This document shows, in pieces, positions 42,362 through 50,774 of a DNA stretch of 55,739 bases. Every line of letters begins with the position of its first letter. The first letter of the stretch is position 1. The translations under genes and the position numbers were made by a program. The stretch is from NC2004 sp050874905. Lineage in GTDB: Bacteria; Bacillota; Clostridia; Lachnospirales; Lachnospiraceae. Location of the stretch: assembly GCA_050874905.1 (NCBI GenBank), contig JBNMLP010000019.1:1-55739 (forward strand), written 5' to 3'. A model generated the notes under the pieces. It saw nothing but the letters and a program-made list of their open reading frames with translations. It had not been told where the DNA came from and did no database searches.

Positions 42362-43777
42362 ATGGCAGAAAAGAAACCGGTAAAGATTACCGAAACTGTG
42401 TTACGTGATGCACATCAGTCTTTGATTGCTACCCGTATGACAACAGAGCAGATGCTTCCGATCATTGATAAGATGGATCAGGTTGGTTACCATTCTGTAG
42501 AGTGCTGGGGTGGAGCAACATTTGATGCCTGCTTACGTTTCTTAAAGGAAGATCCATGGGAGCGTCTTCGTAAGTTAAAAGACGGATTCAAGAAGACACC
42601 ATTACAGATGTTGTTCCGTGGACAGAATATTTTAGGATATGCTCCATATGCAGACGACGTAGTAGAGTATTTCGTACAGAAGTCTATTGCAAATGGTATT
42701 GATATCATTCGTATTTTTGACTGTTTAAATGATATCCGTAACTTAGAGACTGCAGTAAAAGCTGCAAACAAAGAGGGCGGACATGCACAGGTTGCATTAT
42801 CTTACACATTAGGTGATGCGTATACGATGGATTACTGGACCAACATGGCAAGAAAGATTGAAGAGATGGGTGCAAACTCTATCTGTATCAAGGATATGGC
42901 TGGTCTGTTAGTTCCAAATGAAGCAACCAACCTTGTAAAAGCTTTGAAAGCTGGTACAAAGCTTCCAATTCAGCTTCATACCCACTACACTTCCGGTGTT
43001 GCTTCCATGACTTACATGAAGGCAGTAGAAGCTGGCTGTGACATTATTGATACTGCAATGTCACCACTTTCTATGGGTACTTCCCAGCCTGCTACTGAGG
43101 TTATGGCAAAGAGCTTTGAAGGAACAGAGTATGATCCTGGATTTGATCAGAATCTGTTAGCAGAGATTGCAGATTACTTCCGTCCACTTCGTGAAGAGTG
43201 GTTAGAGTCTGGTTTATTAAGTCCAAAGGTAATGGGCGTAAACATCAAGACATTATTATATCAGGTACCTGGTGGTATGTTATCCAACATGGTTTCCCAG
43301 TTGAAGGAAATGAATGCAGAGGATAAGTTTGATGAGGTATTAGAAGAGATCCCTAGAGTAAGAAAAGACTTTGGTGAGATTCCTCTGGTTACTCCATCTT
43401 CCCAGATCGTTGGTACACAGGCTGTATTAAACGTAGTAATGGGCGAGCGTTACAAGATGCTTACCAAAGAGTCAAAGGATATGTTAGTTGGTAAATATGG
43501 TCAGCCTACAAAACCTGTAAATCCTGAGATTCAGAAGATGGCACTTGACAGTCTTGGTATGAAAGAGCCGATCACATACCGTCCGGCTGATGACATTGCT
43601 CCACAGCTTGCGTCATTAGAGAAGGAAATGGCACAGTATAAGCAGCAGGATGAGGACGTATTATCTTATGCACTGTTCCCACAGGTTGCAACAGACTTCT
43701 TTAAGTATCGCGAGGCACAGCAGACTAAGGTAGATGCAACAAAGGCAGATACTGAGAATAAAACTTATCCGGTATAG
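42362..43777 (+). CDS. Oxaloacetate decarboxylase alpha / transcarboxylase 5S-type carboxyltransferase
   Basis: A 471-residue carboxyltransferase of the HMGL-like superfamily. ETVLRDAHQSLIATRM, then ICIKDMAGLL (the carbamylated Lys) and QLHTHYTSGVASM (metal His pair) form the active site for pyruvate and oxaloacetate. It stops before a biotin domain, like transcarboxylase 5S and unlike full OadA. With the separate carrier it can move CO2 between oxaloacetate/pyruvate and biotin. An intrinsic terminator follows. Confidence 0.92.
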   Translation: MAEKKPVKITETVLRDAHQSLIATRMTTEQMLPIIDKMDQVGYHSVECWGGATFDACLRFLKEDPWERLRKLKDGFKKTPLQMLFRGQNILGYAPYADDVVEYFVQKSIANGIDIIRIFDCLNDIRNLETAVKAANKEGGHAQVALSYTLGDAYTMDYWTNMARKIEEMGANSICIKDMAGLLVPNEATNLVKALKAGTKLPIQLHTHYTSGVASMTYMKAVEAGCDIIDTAMSPLSMGTSQPATEVMAKSFEGTEYDPGFDQNLLAEIADYFRPLREEWLESGLLSPKVMGVNIKTLLYQVPGGMLSNMVSQLKEMNAEDKFDEVLEEIPRVRKDFGEIPLVTPSSQIVGTQAVLNVVMGERYKMLTKESKDMLVGKYGQPTKPVNPEIQKMALDSLGMKEPITYRPADDIAPQLASLEKEMAQYKQQDEDVLSYALFPQVATDFFKYREAQQTKVDATKADTENKTYPV

Positions 43778-43801
43778 GATGGTTTGATCTACTAGATTTT
43801 T

Positions 43802-43836
43802 AAAAGCCCTGAAGGAGTTTCTTCTTCGGGGCTTTT
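43802..43836 (+). terminator. Intrinsic terminator of the decarboxylase operon
   Basis: AAAAGCCCTGAAG (43802-43814) pairs with CTTCGGGGCTTTT (43824-43836) via one wobble, with a 9-base loop. The U-rich tail is short (CTTTTCC). Confidence 0.8.
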
Positions 43837-43857
43837 CCATAGAAGGAGGCATTTGCC

Positions 43858-44748
43858 ATGGAAGAAACCATGAGCTTAATGGAACGTCTTGCACTTCATT
43901 ACCCGTCGTTTAGTAAAGGACAGAAACGGATCGCAGATTTTATCCGTGATAATTACGATGTAGCTGCCACGTATACAGCAGCAAAGCTGGGAGTAACGGT
44001 GGGCGTCAGTGAATCGACGGTAGTGCGATTTGCCAATGAGCTGGGGTATGAGGGGTATCCGGCACTGCTGAAAGCCATTGCGGCTACGGTGCGTACTCAC
44101 AGCAATTCTTTACAAAGACTGGAACATGCTGCCAAAATTCTGGAATCGCAGGAAAGCCCTTTGGCGGCTATGTTTAAGGCAGACCGTACAAGGCTCAGTG
44201 AAACAGAAGCGGTACTGGATCAGGACATATTTGATCAGGCAGTTGATGCGATCATAAAGGCAGATAATATTTACATTCTTGGTGTAAGAAGCACCTGGTA
44301 TCTGGCTGGTATGATGGGATATTATTTCCGGATGATCTTTGACCGGGTACAGGTGCTGGAAGGAACCGGTAATGCAGATACTTTAGAGGCAATGTGCCGG
44401 ATCAAGGAAAATGATGTATTTATAGGAATCAGTTTTCCGCGATACTCCATGCGTACTGCACGGGCGATGGAATTTGCTAAAAAGCATGGGGCAACGACGG
44501 TTACCATCACCGACAGTATGGAATCACCGCTTATTGAATATGCAGATTACCCATTGATCGCCAAGAGCGATGTAGTTGCGATTGTAGATTCCCTGACGGC
44601 ACCGCTTAGTCTGGTCAATGCGCTTGTTGTCGCGATCTGTATGAAGAAAAAGGACGAGATGGAAGAACGGCTTCATGTGCTGGAGGAATTATGGAATGAG
44701 TATCGGGTTTACGATGATCATGTGATAAAACAGGAGAATTCGTTATGA
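43858..44748 (+). CDS. MurR/RpiR-family transcriptional regulator
   Basis: A 296-residue regulator. An N-terminal HTH_6 domain (~6-82, with SKGQKRIADFIRDN and VGVSESTVVRFANELGYEGYPAL) is followed by a SIS sugar-phosphate binding domain (~115-260, DNIYILGVRSTWYLAGMMG, DVFIGISFPRYS). Members sense phosphosugars and control their catabolic genes. AAGGAGG lies 8 bases before the ATG. It overlaps the flavoprotein gene by 4 bases; a regulatory link to it or to the operon just upstream is possible. Confidence 0.92.
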   Translation: MEETMSLMERLALHYPSFSKGQKRIADFIRDNYDVAATYTAAKLGVTVGVSESTVVRFANELGYEGYPALLKAIAATVRTHSNSLQRLEHAAKILESQESPLAAMFKADRTRLSETEAVLDQDIFDQAVDAIIKADNIYILGVRSTWYLAGMMGYYFRMIFDRVQVLEGTGNADTLEAMCRIKENDVFIGISFPRYSMRTARAMEFAKKHGATTVTITDSMESPLIEYADYPLIAKSDVVAIVDSLTAPLSLVNALVVAICMKKKDEMEERLHVLEELWNEYRVYDDHVIKQENSL

Positions 44749-45998
44749 AGATAATAGTAATTGGCGGTGGTGCGGCCGGAATGATGGCTGCCATCAGCAG
44801 TGCAAAGCAGGAAAAGAAACAAGACGGGAAAAATACCAAAGTCATTTTGCTGGAGCAAAATGAAAAGTTGGGGAAAAAACTGTTTATTACGGGAAAAGGA
44901 CGCTGTAATCTAACCAATGCATCTGACATAGAAGATATGATGCGTTGTTTTACACATAATGCCTCGTTCCTTTATAGCAGCATATATGGATTTACCAATG
45001 AGCAGGTAGTGGAGCTTGTGGAGCAGTTTGGCTGTCCGACAAAGGTAGAGCGTGGCAACCGGGTGTTTCCGGTGAGTGATCATTCCTCGGATGTGATCGC
45101 TGCTTTAAAAAAAGCATTGCTTCATTATGGCGTGGAGATTCGTTTGAATACAAAGGTAACTTCGCTGTTATTGGAGGATGATTGCTGTAAGGGCGTCCGG
45201 CTGCAGGATGGATCGCTGTTGCCGGCGGACAAGGTAATCGTTGCAACGGGCGGATATTCTTATCAGAGTACGGGCTCGACAGGGGACGGATACCGTTTTG
45301 CCGAGCAAGCAGGACATCAGGTTTATGCGCCTGTTGCCGGACTGGTGCCGTTTGAAACAGTGGAAGATTACCCGAAAGAATTGATGGGACTTTCACTTCG
45401 TAATGTAAAGCTGACGGTCAGACAGGAAAAAAAGAAACTGTTTGAGGAGCAGGGAGAGATGCTGTTTACCCACTTTGGTGTAAGTGGTCCGCTTGTACTG
45501 AGTGCAAGCATGTATGTGCCGCGGGAATGCAGGAATATGGCAAAGGAACTTACGGCATCAATTGATCTAAAGCCTGCGTTATCTAAGGAACAGTTGGAAA
45601 AACGTCTGCTGCGTGAATTTGATGCAGCGAAAAATAAAACCATCAAAACCGTGTTAGCCAGTCTTTTGCCATCAGCGATGGTACCGGTGGCACTTCAAAT
45701 GCTTGCAATGTCCAAGGAGCAAAAGATACATGATGTGACGAAGGAGGAGCGGGGGCGTATTGTAGAACTGCTCAAAGCATTTCCTTTTACGATCAAAGGC
45801 CTGCGCGATTTTTCGGAAGCGATCATTACAAGAGGTGGAGTGAATGTCAAAGAGATCGATCCTTCCACCATGGCATCCAAGCTGGTCAGACAGCTTTATT
45901 TTGCAGGTGAGGTGTTGGATCTGGATGCACTTACAGGTGGTTATAATCTGCAGATCGCATGGTCGACTGGATATGCCGCAGGTTTGTCACAAAGATAA
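44745..45998 (+). CDS. BaiN/HI0933-like FAD-dependent oxidoreductase
   Basis: A 417-residue flavoprotein. The N-terminal dinucleotide site is VIGGGAAGMMAAIS, and KKLFITGKGRCNLTN plus the C-terminal FAGEVLDLDALTGGYNLQIAWSTG are signatures of the HI0933/BaiN family. The fold has an extra domain between the FAD halves. Some members act on bile acids or their derivatives, but most are uncharacterised, so no substrate is claimed. It overlaps the RpiR gene by ATGA. Confidence 0.9.
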   Translation: MKIIVIGGGAAGMMAAISSAKQEKKQDGKNTKVILLEQNEKLGKKLFITGKGRCNLTNASDIEDMMRCFTHNASFLYSSIYGFTNEQVVELVEQFGCPTKVERGNRVFPVSDHSSDVIAALKKALLHYGVEIRLNTKVTSLLLEDDCCKGVRLQDGSLLPADKVIVATGGYSYQSTGSTGDGYRFAEQAGHQVYAPVAGLVPFETVEDYPKELMGLSLRNVKLTVRQEKKKLFEEQGEMLFTHFGVSGPLVLSASMYVPRECRNMAKELTASIDLKPALSKEQLEKRLLREFDAAKNKTIKTVLASLLPSAMVPVALQMLAMSKEQKIHDVTKEERGRIVELLKAFPFTIKGLRDFSEAIITRGGVNVKEIDPSTMASKLVRQLYFAGEVLDLDALTGGYNLQIAWSTGYAAGLSQR

Positions 45999-46002
45999 AA
46001 AG

Positions 46003-46047
46003 CAGGAATTTCTCTAATGATACTGTCGTGGAGAAATTCCTGTTTTT
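46003..46047. terminator. Bidirectional terminator between flavoprotein and LRR genes
   Basis: CAGGAATTTCTC (46003-46014) pairs perfectly with GAGAAATTCCTG (46031-46042), with a T-run after it on the plus strand and CTTTTT on the minus strand. Confidence 0.88.
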
Positions 46048-46062
46048 GTTAGGAAAGAAAGA

Positions 46063-47826
46063 TTATTTCACTTTTTTCGTTTTGGAGTAGGAACCGTAAT
46101 AGGTGTTTGTAACTCCGTTTTGTGTTACTGTTTTATAAGCACGCATCCGATAATAAAGCGTTCCCTTTTTCTTCAGCAGCTTTTTCTGCTTTTTGGTAAG
46201 CTTTAAGGTAACAGATGTTTTCTTTGCAGTGAGCTTCTTACACTGTTTAAATTTATACTTCTTTGCTTTCTTACCTTTTGGAACCATTTTTACTTCAATG
46301 GTATATCCGGTTACATCGGAAAGCTTCTTCCATTTTAAGGTTACCTTTGTTTTCTTTTTGTTTTTCTTGACACTCTTTAAATTAACTTTATTAACTGTCG
46401 CCGGAACGATCGGAGCTGGTGCTTCCGTTGTCGGAACCAATACTACCTGCTCTGTGGTTGACTGTGTCGTTGACTGATAGCCCTTGTTCTGGATGATCGT
46501 CTGAATATCTTTGTTATTTGATTTGGAGATGGAATCCAGAGTAGAACCACCTGCACCATCAAACGCATCCTTATCTACTTTTACATTTTCACCGATGGAA
46601 ATGTCGGTGATTGAAGATACATTTTTAAAGGCATCCTTTTCAATGGATTCCAAAGAATCCGGAAGCTTTACAGTGTTTAAATTTCCACAGTTAGAGAAAG
46701 TTCCTTCTTCGATGGTAGAGATACCATCAGATAACACGATTGTTTTTAATCCGGCACAATCAAAGGCGTGTGCTTCAATGAAGTACGGAGTGGAAGAATT
46801 GATGATCACGGTATCTAACAAACCACATCCAGTAAAGGCGTAGCTTCCGATGGAATGAAGTGAACCATCAATGGTAAAGGTCTTGATCTGTGTGTTCTGG
46901 AACGCATAGCTTCCGATGTCACCAATGTTCTTTCCATAAAATGACTGTAAGGTAGAAATGCCAGAGAAAGCTTTCTCATCGATTTGTTCAACAGAACCAT
47001 AAATATAAATTTCACTGATTGCAGAACGCACTAATGTTTTGCCTAGATATTTCATATGGGCATTTTCTGGAATAACAAAGGTAGTTAGTCCGGCATCTAT
47101 GAATGCACTGCATCCGATCTCGACTAAAGAATCAGGGAAAGTTATTGTTTCGAGGCATTTACTGGTCATAAAGCCTTTTGCTCCGATATATTGAAGACTT
47201 CCTGGAAGAAGGGTACCATCCTGACTGGCAACGATTTTTGCAAGATCCAGATCGATGGAAACATTACCGGAAGCGTTGCTAGAGGCGTTACCGGTAGCAT
47301 CGCCAGTAGCATCACCAGTAGCATCACCGGTAGCATTACCGGAAGCATTACCAGAGGCGTTGTCGGAAGCGTTACCAGAGGCTTCGCCCGAAGCATTACC
47401 GGATACGGTAACATTTTCTCCGTAAGTGTAGATGTGTTCAACATTAGTACCACAGAATGTATTGTTGCCGATCGTGAGTAACGTGTTTGGCAGATAGACG
47501 TTTTTGACACTCCATTTTCCAGCAAATAAACCGGTGTCGTTGGTTTCTTCTCTATGGTATGTACCCAGTGCAGTAACATAGCGTCCATCAATCTTTTCCG
47601 GGATTACAACCGTATCCGGCTCGTTTCCGATGGCTTTAAAGGCATGGATCGTGACGGTACTGTCAGAGGTGATCTCATAGTTGAACTCATAGGTGAATTT
47701 GCCGTAGTTGGTAGTGACTGTGCCTGTGGATGGTGAAAAACTGTCTGCTTTCGGCATTGCAGTGTAGGAAAACAGAGGTGCCGTAACCATGACCCAGGAA
47801 CAGATTTGCTGCATTCTTTTTTTCAT
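46063..47826 (-). CDS. Secreted BspA-like LRR surface protein with GNAS-type repeat
   Basis: A 587-residue exported protein. A hydrophobic signal segment (~6-24) is followed by a short beta region and then BspA/Treponema-type leucine-rich repeats (LRR_5) from ~100 to ~430, for example YLPNTLLTIGNNTFCG, SLHSIGSYAFTGCG and DGISTIEEGTFSNCGNL. A low-complexity stretch of 11 G-x-A-S/T units splits the LRR region at residues 143-188. A Thr-rich linker and a Lys-rich fibronectin-like C-terminal domain (~490-587) follow. No sortase motif is seen, so the basic domain may bind the wall. AGGAGGG precedes the ATG. Such proteins often act in adhesion. Confidence 0.88.
   Translation of the reverse strand: MKKRMQQICSWVMVTAPLFSYTAMPKADSFSPSTGTVTTNYGKFTYEFNYEITSDSTVTIHAFKAIGNEPDTVVIPEKIDGRYVTALGTYHREETNDTGLFAGKWSVKNVYLPNTLLTIGNNTFCGTNVEHIYTYGENVTVSGNASGEASGNASDNASGNASGNATGDATGDATGDATGNASSNASGNVSIDLDLAKIVASQDGTLLPGSLQYIGAKGFMTSKCLETITFPDSLVEIGCSAFIDAGLTTFVIPENAHMKYLGKTLVRSAISEIYIYGSVEQIDEKAFSGISTLQSFYGKNIGDIGSYAFQNTQIKTFTIDGSLHSIGSYAFTGCGLLDTVIINSSTPYFIEAHAFDCAGLKTIVLSDGISTIEEGTFSNCGNLNTVKLPDSLESIEKDAFKNVSSITDISIGENVKVDKDAFDGAGGSTLDSISKSNNKDIQTIIQNKGYQSTTQSTTEQVVLVPTTEAPAPIVPATVNKVNLKSVKKNKKKTKVTLKWKKLSDVTGYTIEVKMVPKGKKAKKYKFKQCKKLTAKKTSVTLKLTKKQKKLLKKKGTLYYRMRAYKTVTQNGVTNTYYGSYSKTKKVK
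47263..47400 (-). repeat. 12-bp tandem repeat coding GNAS/GDAT tetrapeptides
   Basis: Eleven imperfect tetrapeptides of the form G-[NDE]-A-[ST] are encoded in tandem within the LRR gene (residues 143-188). The unit length is 12 bases, so copy-number change would keep the frame. Many units contain N-A-S/T. Confidence 0.9.
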
Positions 47827-47866
47827 AAAGAAACCCTCCTGTTGGTAAAATTATAATAGTGGGTTC

Positions 47867-47888
47867 ATTATAACATAAAGGGAATGGG
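47867..47888 (-). promoter_or_regulatory. Promoter region of the LRR gene
   Basis: On the minus strand an extended -10 TGT-TATAAT lies 35-40 bases upstream of the start codon; no clear -35 is seen. The spacer-plus--10 stretch is 20/22 identical to the promoter of the Rpn gene (5272-5293). Confidence 0.5.
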
Positions 47889-48046
47889 ACAATGTCTCTA
47901 AAAAGTTTTGGCAAAAATGCCAAAGGAAAACAGGGAAAAATAATGCATTTTCGGGTGGAATATGGTATATTATTAATATCTTTGCCTGCTGTTCAGATAA
48001 GGAAACAGCGGCATGACAATTTCAAACAGGAAATGAGGAGAAGAAC

Positions 48047-48703
48047 ATGTACAGTATTGCAATTGATGGACCTGCCGGTGCAGGAAAAAGTACGATTGCC
48101 AAAATGGTAGCGAAGAAGATCCAGTTTGTCTATGTTGATACCGGAGCGATGTTCCGGTCAATGGCTCTTTATATGATCCGTAATCAGGTGGATATGGATG
48201 ATCTTTCGGCGGTGTCTGCTGCCTGTGAGAAGATCGCGATCACGATTGAATATCAGGATGGTGAGCAGCAGGTGCTTTTAAATGATGAGAATGTATCCAA
48301 GCTGATCCGCACGGAAGAGGTAGGAAATGCTGCTTCTAAGATTGCCGTTTATGCTCCGGTACGGACGAAACTGCTGCAATTACAGCGTAATCTTGCCAAA
48401 CAGCAGAATGTCATTATGGATGGACGGGATATTGGAACTGCTGTGCTTCCGGATGCACAGACGAAGATCTACCTGACCGCATCTTCCAAAGAGCGTGCCA
48501 GACGAAGAGTGGAGCAGCTTGCACAAAATGGAGTTCAGGCTGACTTTGATGAAGTGGAAGCAGATATCATCAAACGGGATGAGCAGGATATGAACCGGGA
48601 GATCGCACCTTTGAAAAAGGCAGACGATGCGACGGTGATCGACAGCTCCGATATGACGATTGAGGAAGTGGTAGATGCTATTATTTCCTGTTATAAGAAA
48701 TAG
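48047..48703 (+). CDS. cmk: Cytidylate kinase
   Basis: A 218-residue kinase phosphorylating CMP and dCMP. The P-loop GPAGAGKST is near the N-terminus, then VDTGAMFRSMALY, MDGRDIGTAVLPDA and TASSKERARRR. AGGAG lies 7 bases upstream of the ATG. It stands 16 bases before ispH-rpsA, the same order (cmk, ispH, rpsA) as in many Clostridia. Confidence 0.96.
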   Translation: MYSIAIDGPAGAGKSTIAKMVAKKIQFVYVDTGAMFRSMALYMIRNQVDMDDLSAVSAACEKIAITIEYQDGEQQVLLNDENVSKLIRTEEVGNAASKIAVYAPVRTKLLQLQRNLAKQQNVIMDGRDIGTAVLPDAQTKIYLTASSKERARRRVEQLAQNGVQADFDEVEADIIKRDEQDMNREIAPLKKADDATVIDSSDMTIEEVVDAIISCYKK

Positions 48704-48719
48704 AAGATGAGGAAACAGC

Positions 48720-50672
48720 ATGAAGGTTCGATTAGCAAAAACGGCAGGCTTTTGTTTTGGTGTAAAGCGTGCGGTAGAAGAAGTATATAAAGTAGCAGGA
48801 CAGGAACATGTCTACACATATGGTCCGATCATCCACAATGAACAGGTGGTTGCAGACCTGGAGAAAAAAGGTGTGAAGGTGATCCATTCCTTTGAAGAAT
48901 TAAGTGCCCTCCCGGATCATGAGGGGACGGTGGTGATCCGTTCCCACGGAGTAGGAAAACAGGTTTATGATCTGCTGCAGGAGAAGGACATCCGTATTGT
49001 GGATGCGACATGTCCATTTGTATTGAAGATCCATCGTCTGGTACATGAAGCAGGAGATCAGAATACGCCGGTCATCATTGTAGGAGATCCCAAACATCCG
49101 GAAGTAATCGGAATTCAGAAATGGTGTCAGCAGGATCCAATCGTGATCGATTCGCTGGAAATGGCACAGGATCTTTCTTTAAAACCGGGGCAGAAATACT
49201 GTCTGGTGGCGCAAACGACATTTAATTACAAGAAATTTAAAGATATAGTTGAAATTTTCAAAGAAAAAGGTTATGATATAGGAGTATGTAATACTATTTG
49301 CAATGCGACCGAAGAACGTCAGTCTGAAGCAGCAGCCTTAGCAAAGGAAGTTGATGCAATGATTGTCATCGGGGGCAGAAATAGTTCTAACACCCAGAAA
49401 CTATATGACATAAGTAGTAAAGAATGCAAACGAACTTACTATATACAGACACTTGTTGATTTGGATCTAACCATGTTGGAGTCCGTTGGTAGCGTTGGTA
49501 TTACAGCAGGGGCATCCACCCCAAACAATATTATCAAGGAGGTTCATGATAGCATGGCTGAAGAGAACTTTGGAGAATTATTAGAGGCGAGCTTTAAGGA
49601 GAAGAATAACGTTCGTCCAGGCGCAGTAGTGGAAGGTACCGTAATTAGTGTAAAAGAAGACGAGATCGTCTTAAACATTGGTTACAAGGCAGACGGTGTG
49701 ATCACTCGTCAGCAGTATACCAACCAGCCAAATGTAGACTTAACAAAGGAAGTTGAAGTTGGACAGACAATGAATGCAAAGGTTGTTAAGATCAACGATG
49801 GCGAGGGACAGGTATTATTAACTTACAAGGCACTTGCAGTAGACAAGTCTAACGAGAAGTTAGAAGCTGCATACGAGAACAAGGAAGTGATTACTGGTAC
49901 CGTTTCAGAGGTTCGTGATGGTGGATTGATCGTAACAGTAGACGAGTCAAGAGTATTTATTCCTGCTAGTCTTGTTTCTGATCAGTATGAAAGAGATTTA
50001 ACCAAATATGCGAATCAGGAGATTCAGTTTGTCATTACAGAGTATGCTCCTCAGAAGAGAAGAATCATTGGTGATCGCAAGCAGTTACTGGTCGCTGAGC
50101 GTGAAGAGAAGAAGAAAGCATTATTTGAGAGAATTAAAGTTGGCGACACAGTAGAAGGTGTTGTAAAGAACTTAACAGATTTTGGTGCATTTATCGATTT
50201 AGGCGGAGCAGATGGACTTCTTCACATTTCTGAGATGTCTTGGGGACGTGTTGAGAATCCAAAGAAAGTATTCAAGGTTGGAGATACTGTAAAAGTATTG
50301 ATCAAGGATATTCAGGGTGAGAAGATTGCGTTAAGCTTGAAATTTGCTGACCAGAACCCATGGCTTCATGCAGAAGAGAAGTATGCAGTTGGTAACATCG
50401 TAACCGGTAAAGTAGCTCGTATGACTGACTTTGGTGCATTCGTAGAGTTAGAGCCTGGTGTAGATGCATTGCTTCATGTTTCTCAGATTTCATTAGAGCA
50501 TATTGAGAAGCCATCCAGCGTATTAAGCGTTGGTCAGGAAGTAACGGCCAAGGTTGTTGATTTCAACTTAGAGTCACATAAGATCAGCTTAAGTATTAAA
50601 GCTACCTTATCTCGTGTAGAAGATGATATGGAAGAAGTAGACGCTGACGAGATTGAAGAAGTTGAGGAATAA
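48720..50672 (+). CDS. ispH-rpsA: Fused HMB-PP reductase (IspH) and ribosomal protein S1
   Basis: A 650-residue bifunctional protein. Residues ~1-278 are IspH, the iron-sulfur enzyme of the MEP pathway making IPP and DMAPP, with cluster cysteines C12, C98 and C194 and conserved H39, H76 and H126. From ~279 come four S1 RNA-binding domains (about 300-365, 385-450, 475-545, 560-630) ending in an acidic tail. Such fusions are known in Clostridia. An AAGGAGG at 49536-49542 precedes an in-frame ATG at 49554 where the S1-like N-terminus MAEENFGELLEAS begins, so free S1 may also be made. The stretch ~49215-49500 is AT-richer with more ATA codons. Confidence 0.93.
   Translation: MKVRLAKTAGFCFGVKRAVEEVYKVAGQEHVYTYGPIIHNEQVVADLEKKGVKVIHSFEELSALPDHEGTVVIRSHGVGKQVYDLLQEKDIRIVDATCPFVLKIHRLVHEAGDQNTPVIIVGDPKHPEVIGIQKWCQQDPIVIDSLEMAQDLSLKPGQKYCLVAQTTFNYKKFKDIVEIFKEKGYDIGVCNTICNATEERQSEAAALAKEVDAMIVIGGRNSSNTQKLYDISSKECKRTYYIQTLVDLDLTMLESVGSVGITAGASTPNNIIKEVHDSMAEENFGELLEASFKEKNNVRPGAVVEGTVISVKEDEIVLNIGYKADGVITRQQYTNQPNVDLTKEVEVGQTMNAKVVKINDGEGQVLLTYKALAVDKSNEKLEAAYENKEVITGTVSEVRDGGLIVTVDESRVFIPASLVSDQYERDLTKYANQEIQFVITEYAPQKRRIIGDRKQLLVAEREEKKKALFERIKVGDTVEGVVKNLTDFGAFIDLGGADGLLHISEMSWGRVENPKKVFKVGDTVKVLIKDIQGEKIALSLKFADQNPWLHAEEKYAVGNIVTGKVARMTDFGAFVELEPGVDALLHVSQISLEHIEKPSSVLSVGQEVTAKVVDFNLESHKISLSIKATLSRVEDDMEEVDADEIEEVEE
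49536..49556 (+). promoter_or_regulatory. Internal ribosome-binding site for free S1
   Basis: A perfect AAGGAGG (49536-49542) lies 11 bases before an in-frame ATG (49554, residue 279 of the fusion), and the sequence from there resembles a normal S1 start. Confidence 0.5.
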
Positions 50673-50708
50673 TCAGCGATCATAAGAAATACGAATGATT
50701 TTTAGGGT

Positions 50709-50745
50709 ATAGTGTCTATAATTTTTATAGGCACTATATTTTTTT
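50709..50745 (+). terminator. Intrinsic terminator after ispH-rpsA
   Basis: ATAGTGTCTATAA (50709-50721) pairs with TTATAGGCACTAT (50725-50737) via one wobble around a TTT loop, followed by ATTTTTTT. This also argues against the upstream start of the cheR frame, which lies in the stem. Confidence 0.9.
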
Positions 50746-50774
50746 CTGAAAGAAGCGGCTCGGGAGGTGGCAAT

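Noticed and set aside
50712..50774. N-terminal extension of cheR
   Set aside because: The first codons fall in the ispH-rpsA terminator stem and the family begins near ATG 50775, which has a strong ribosome site.
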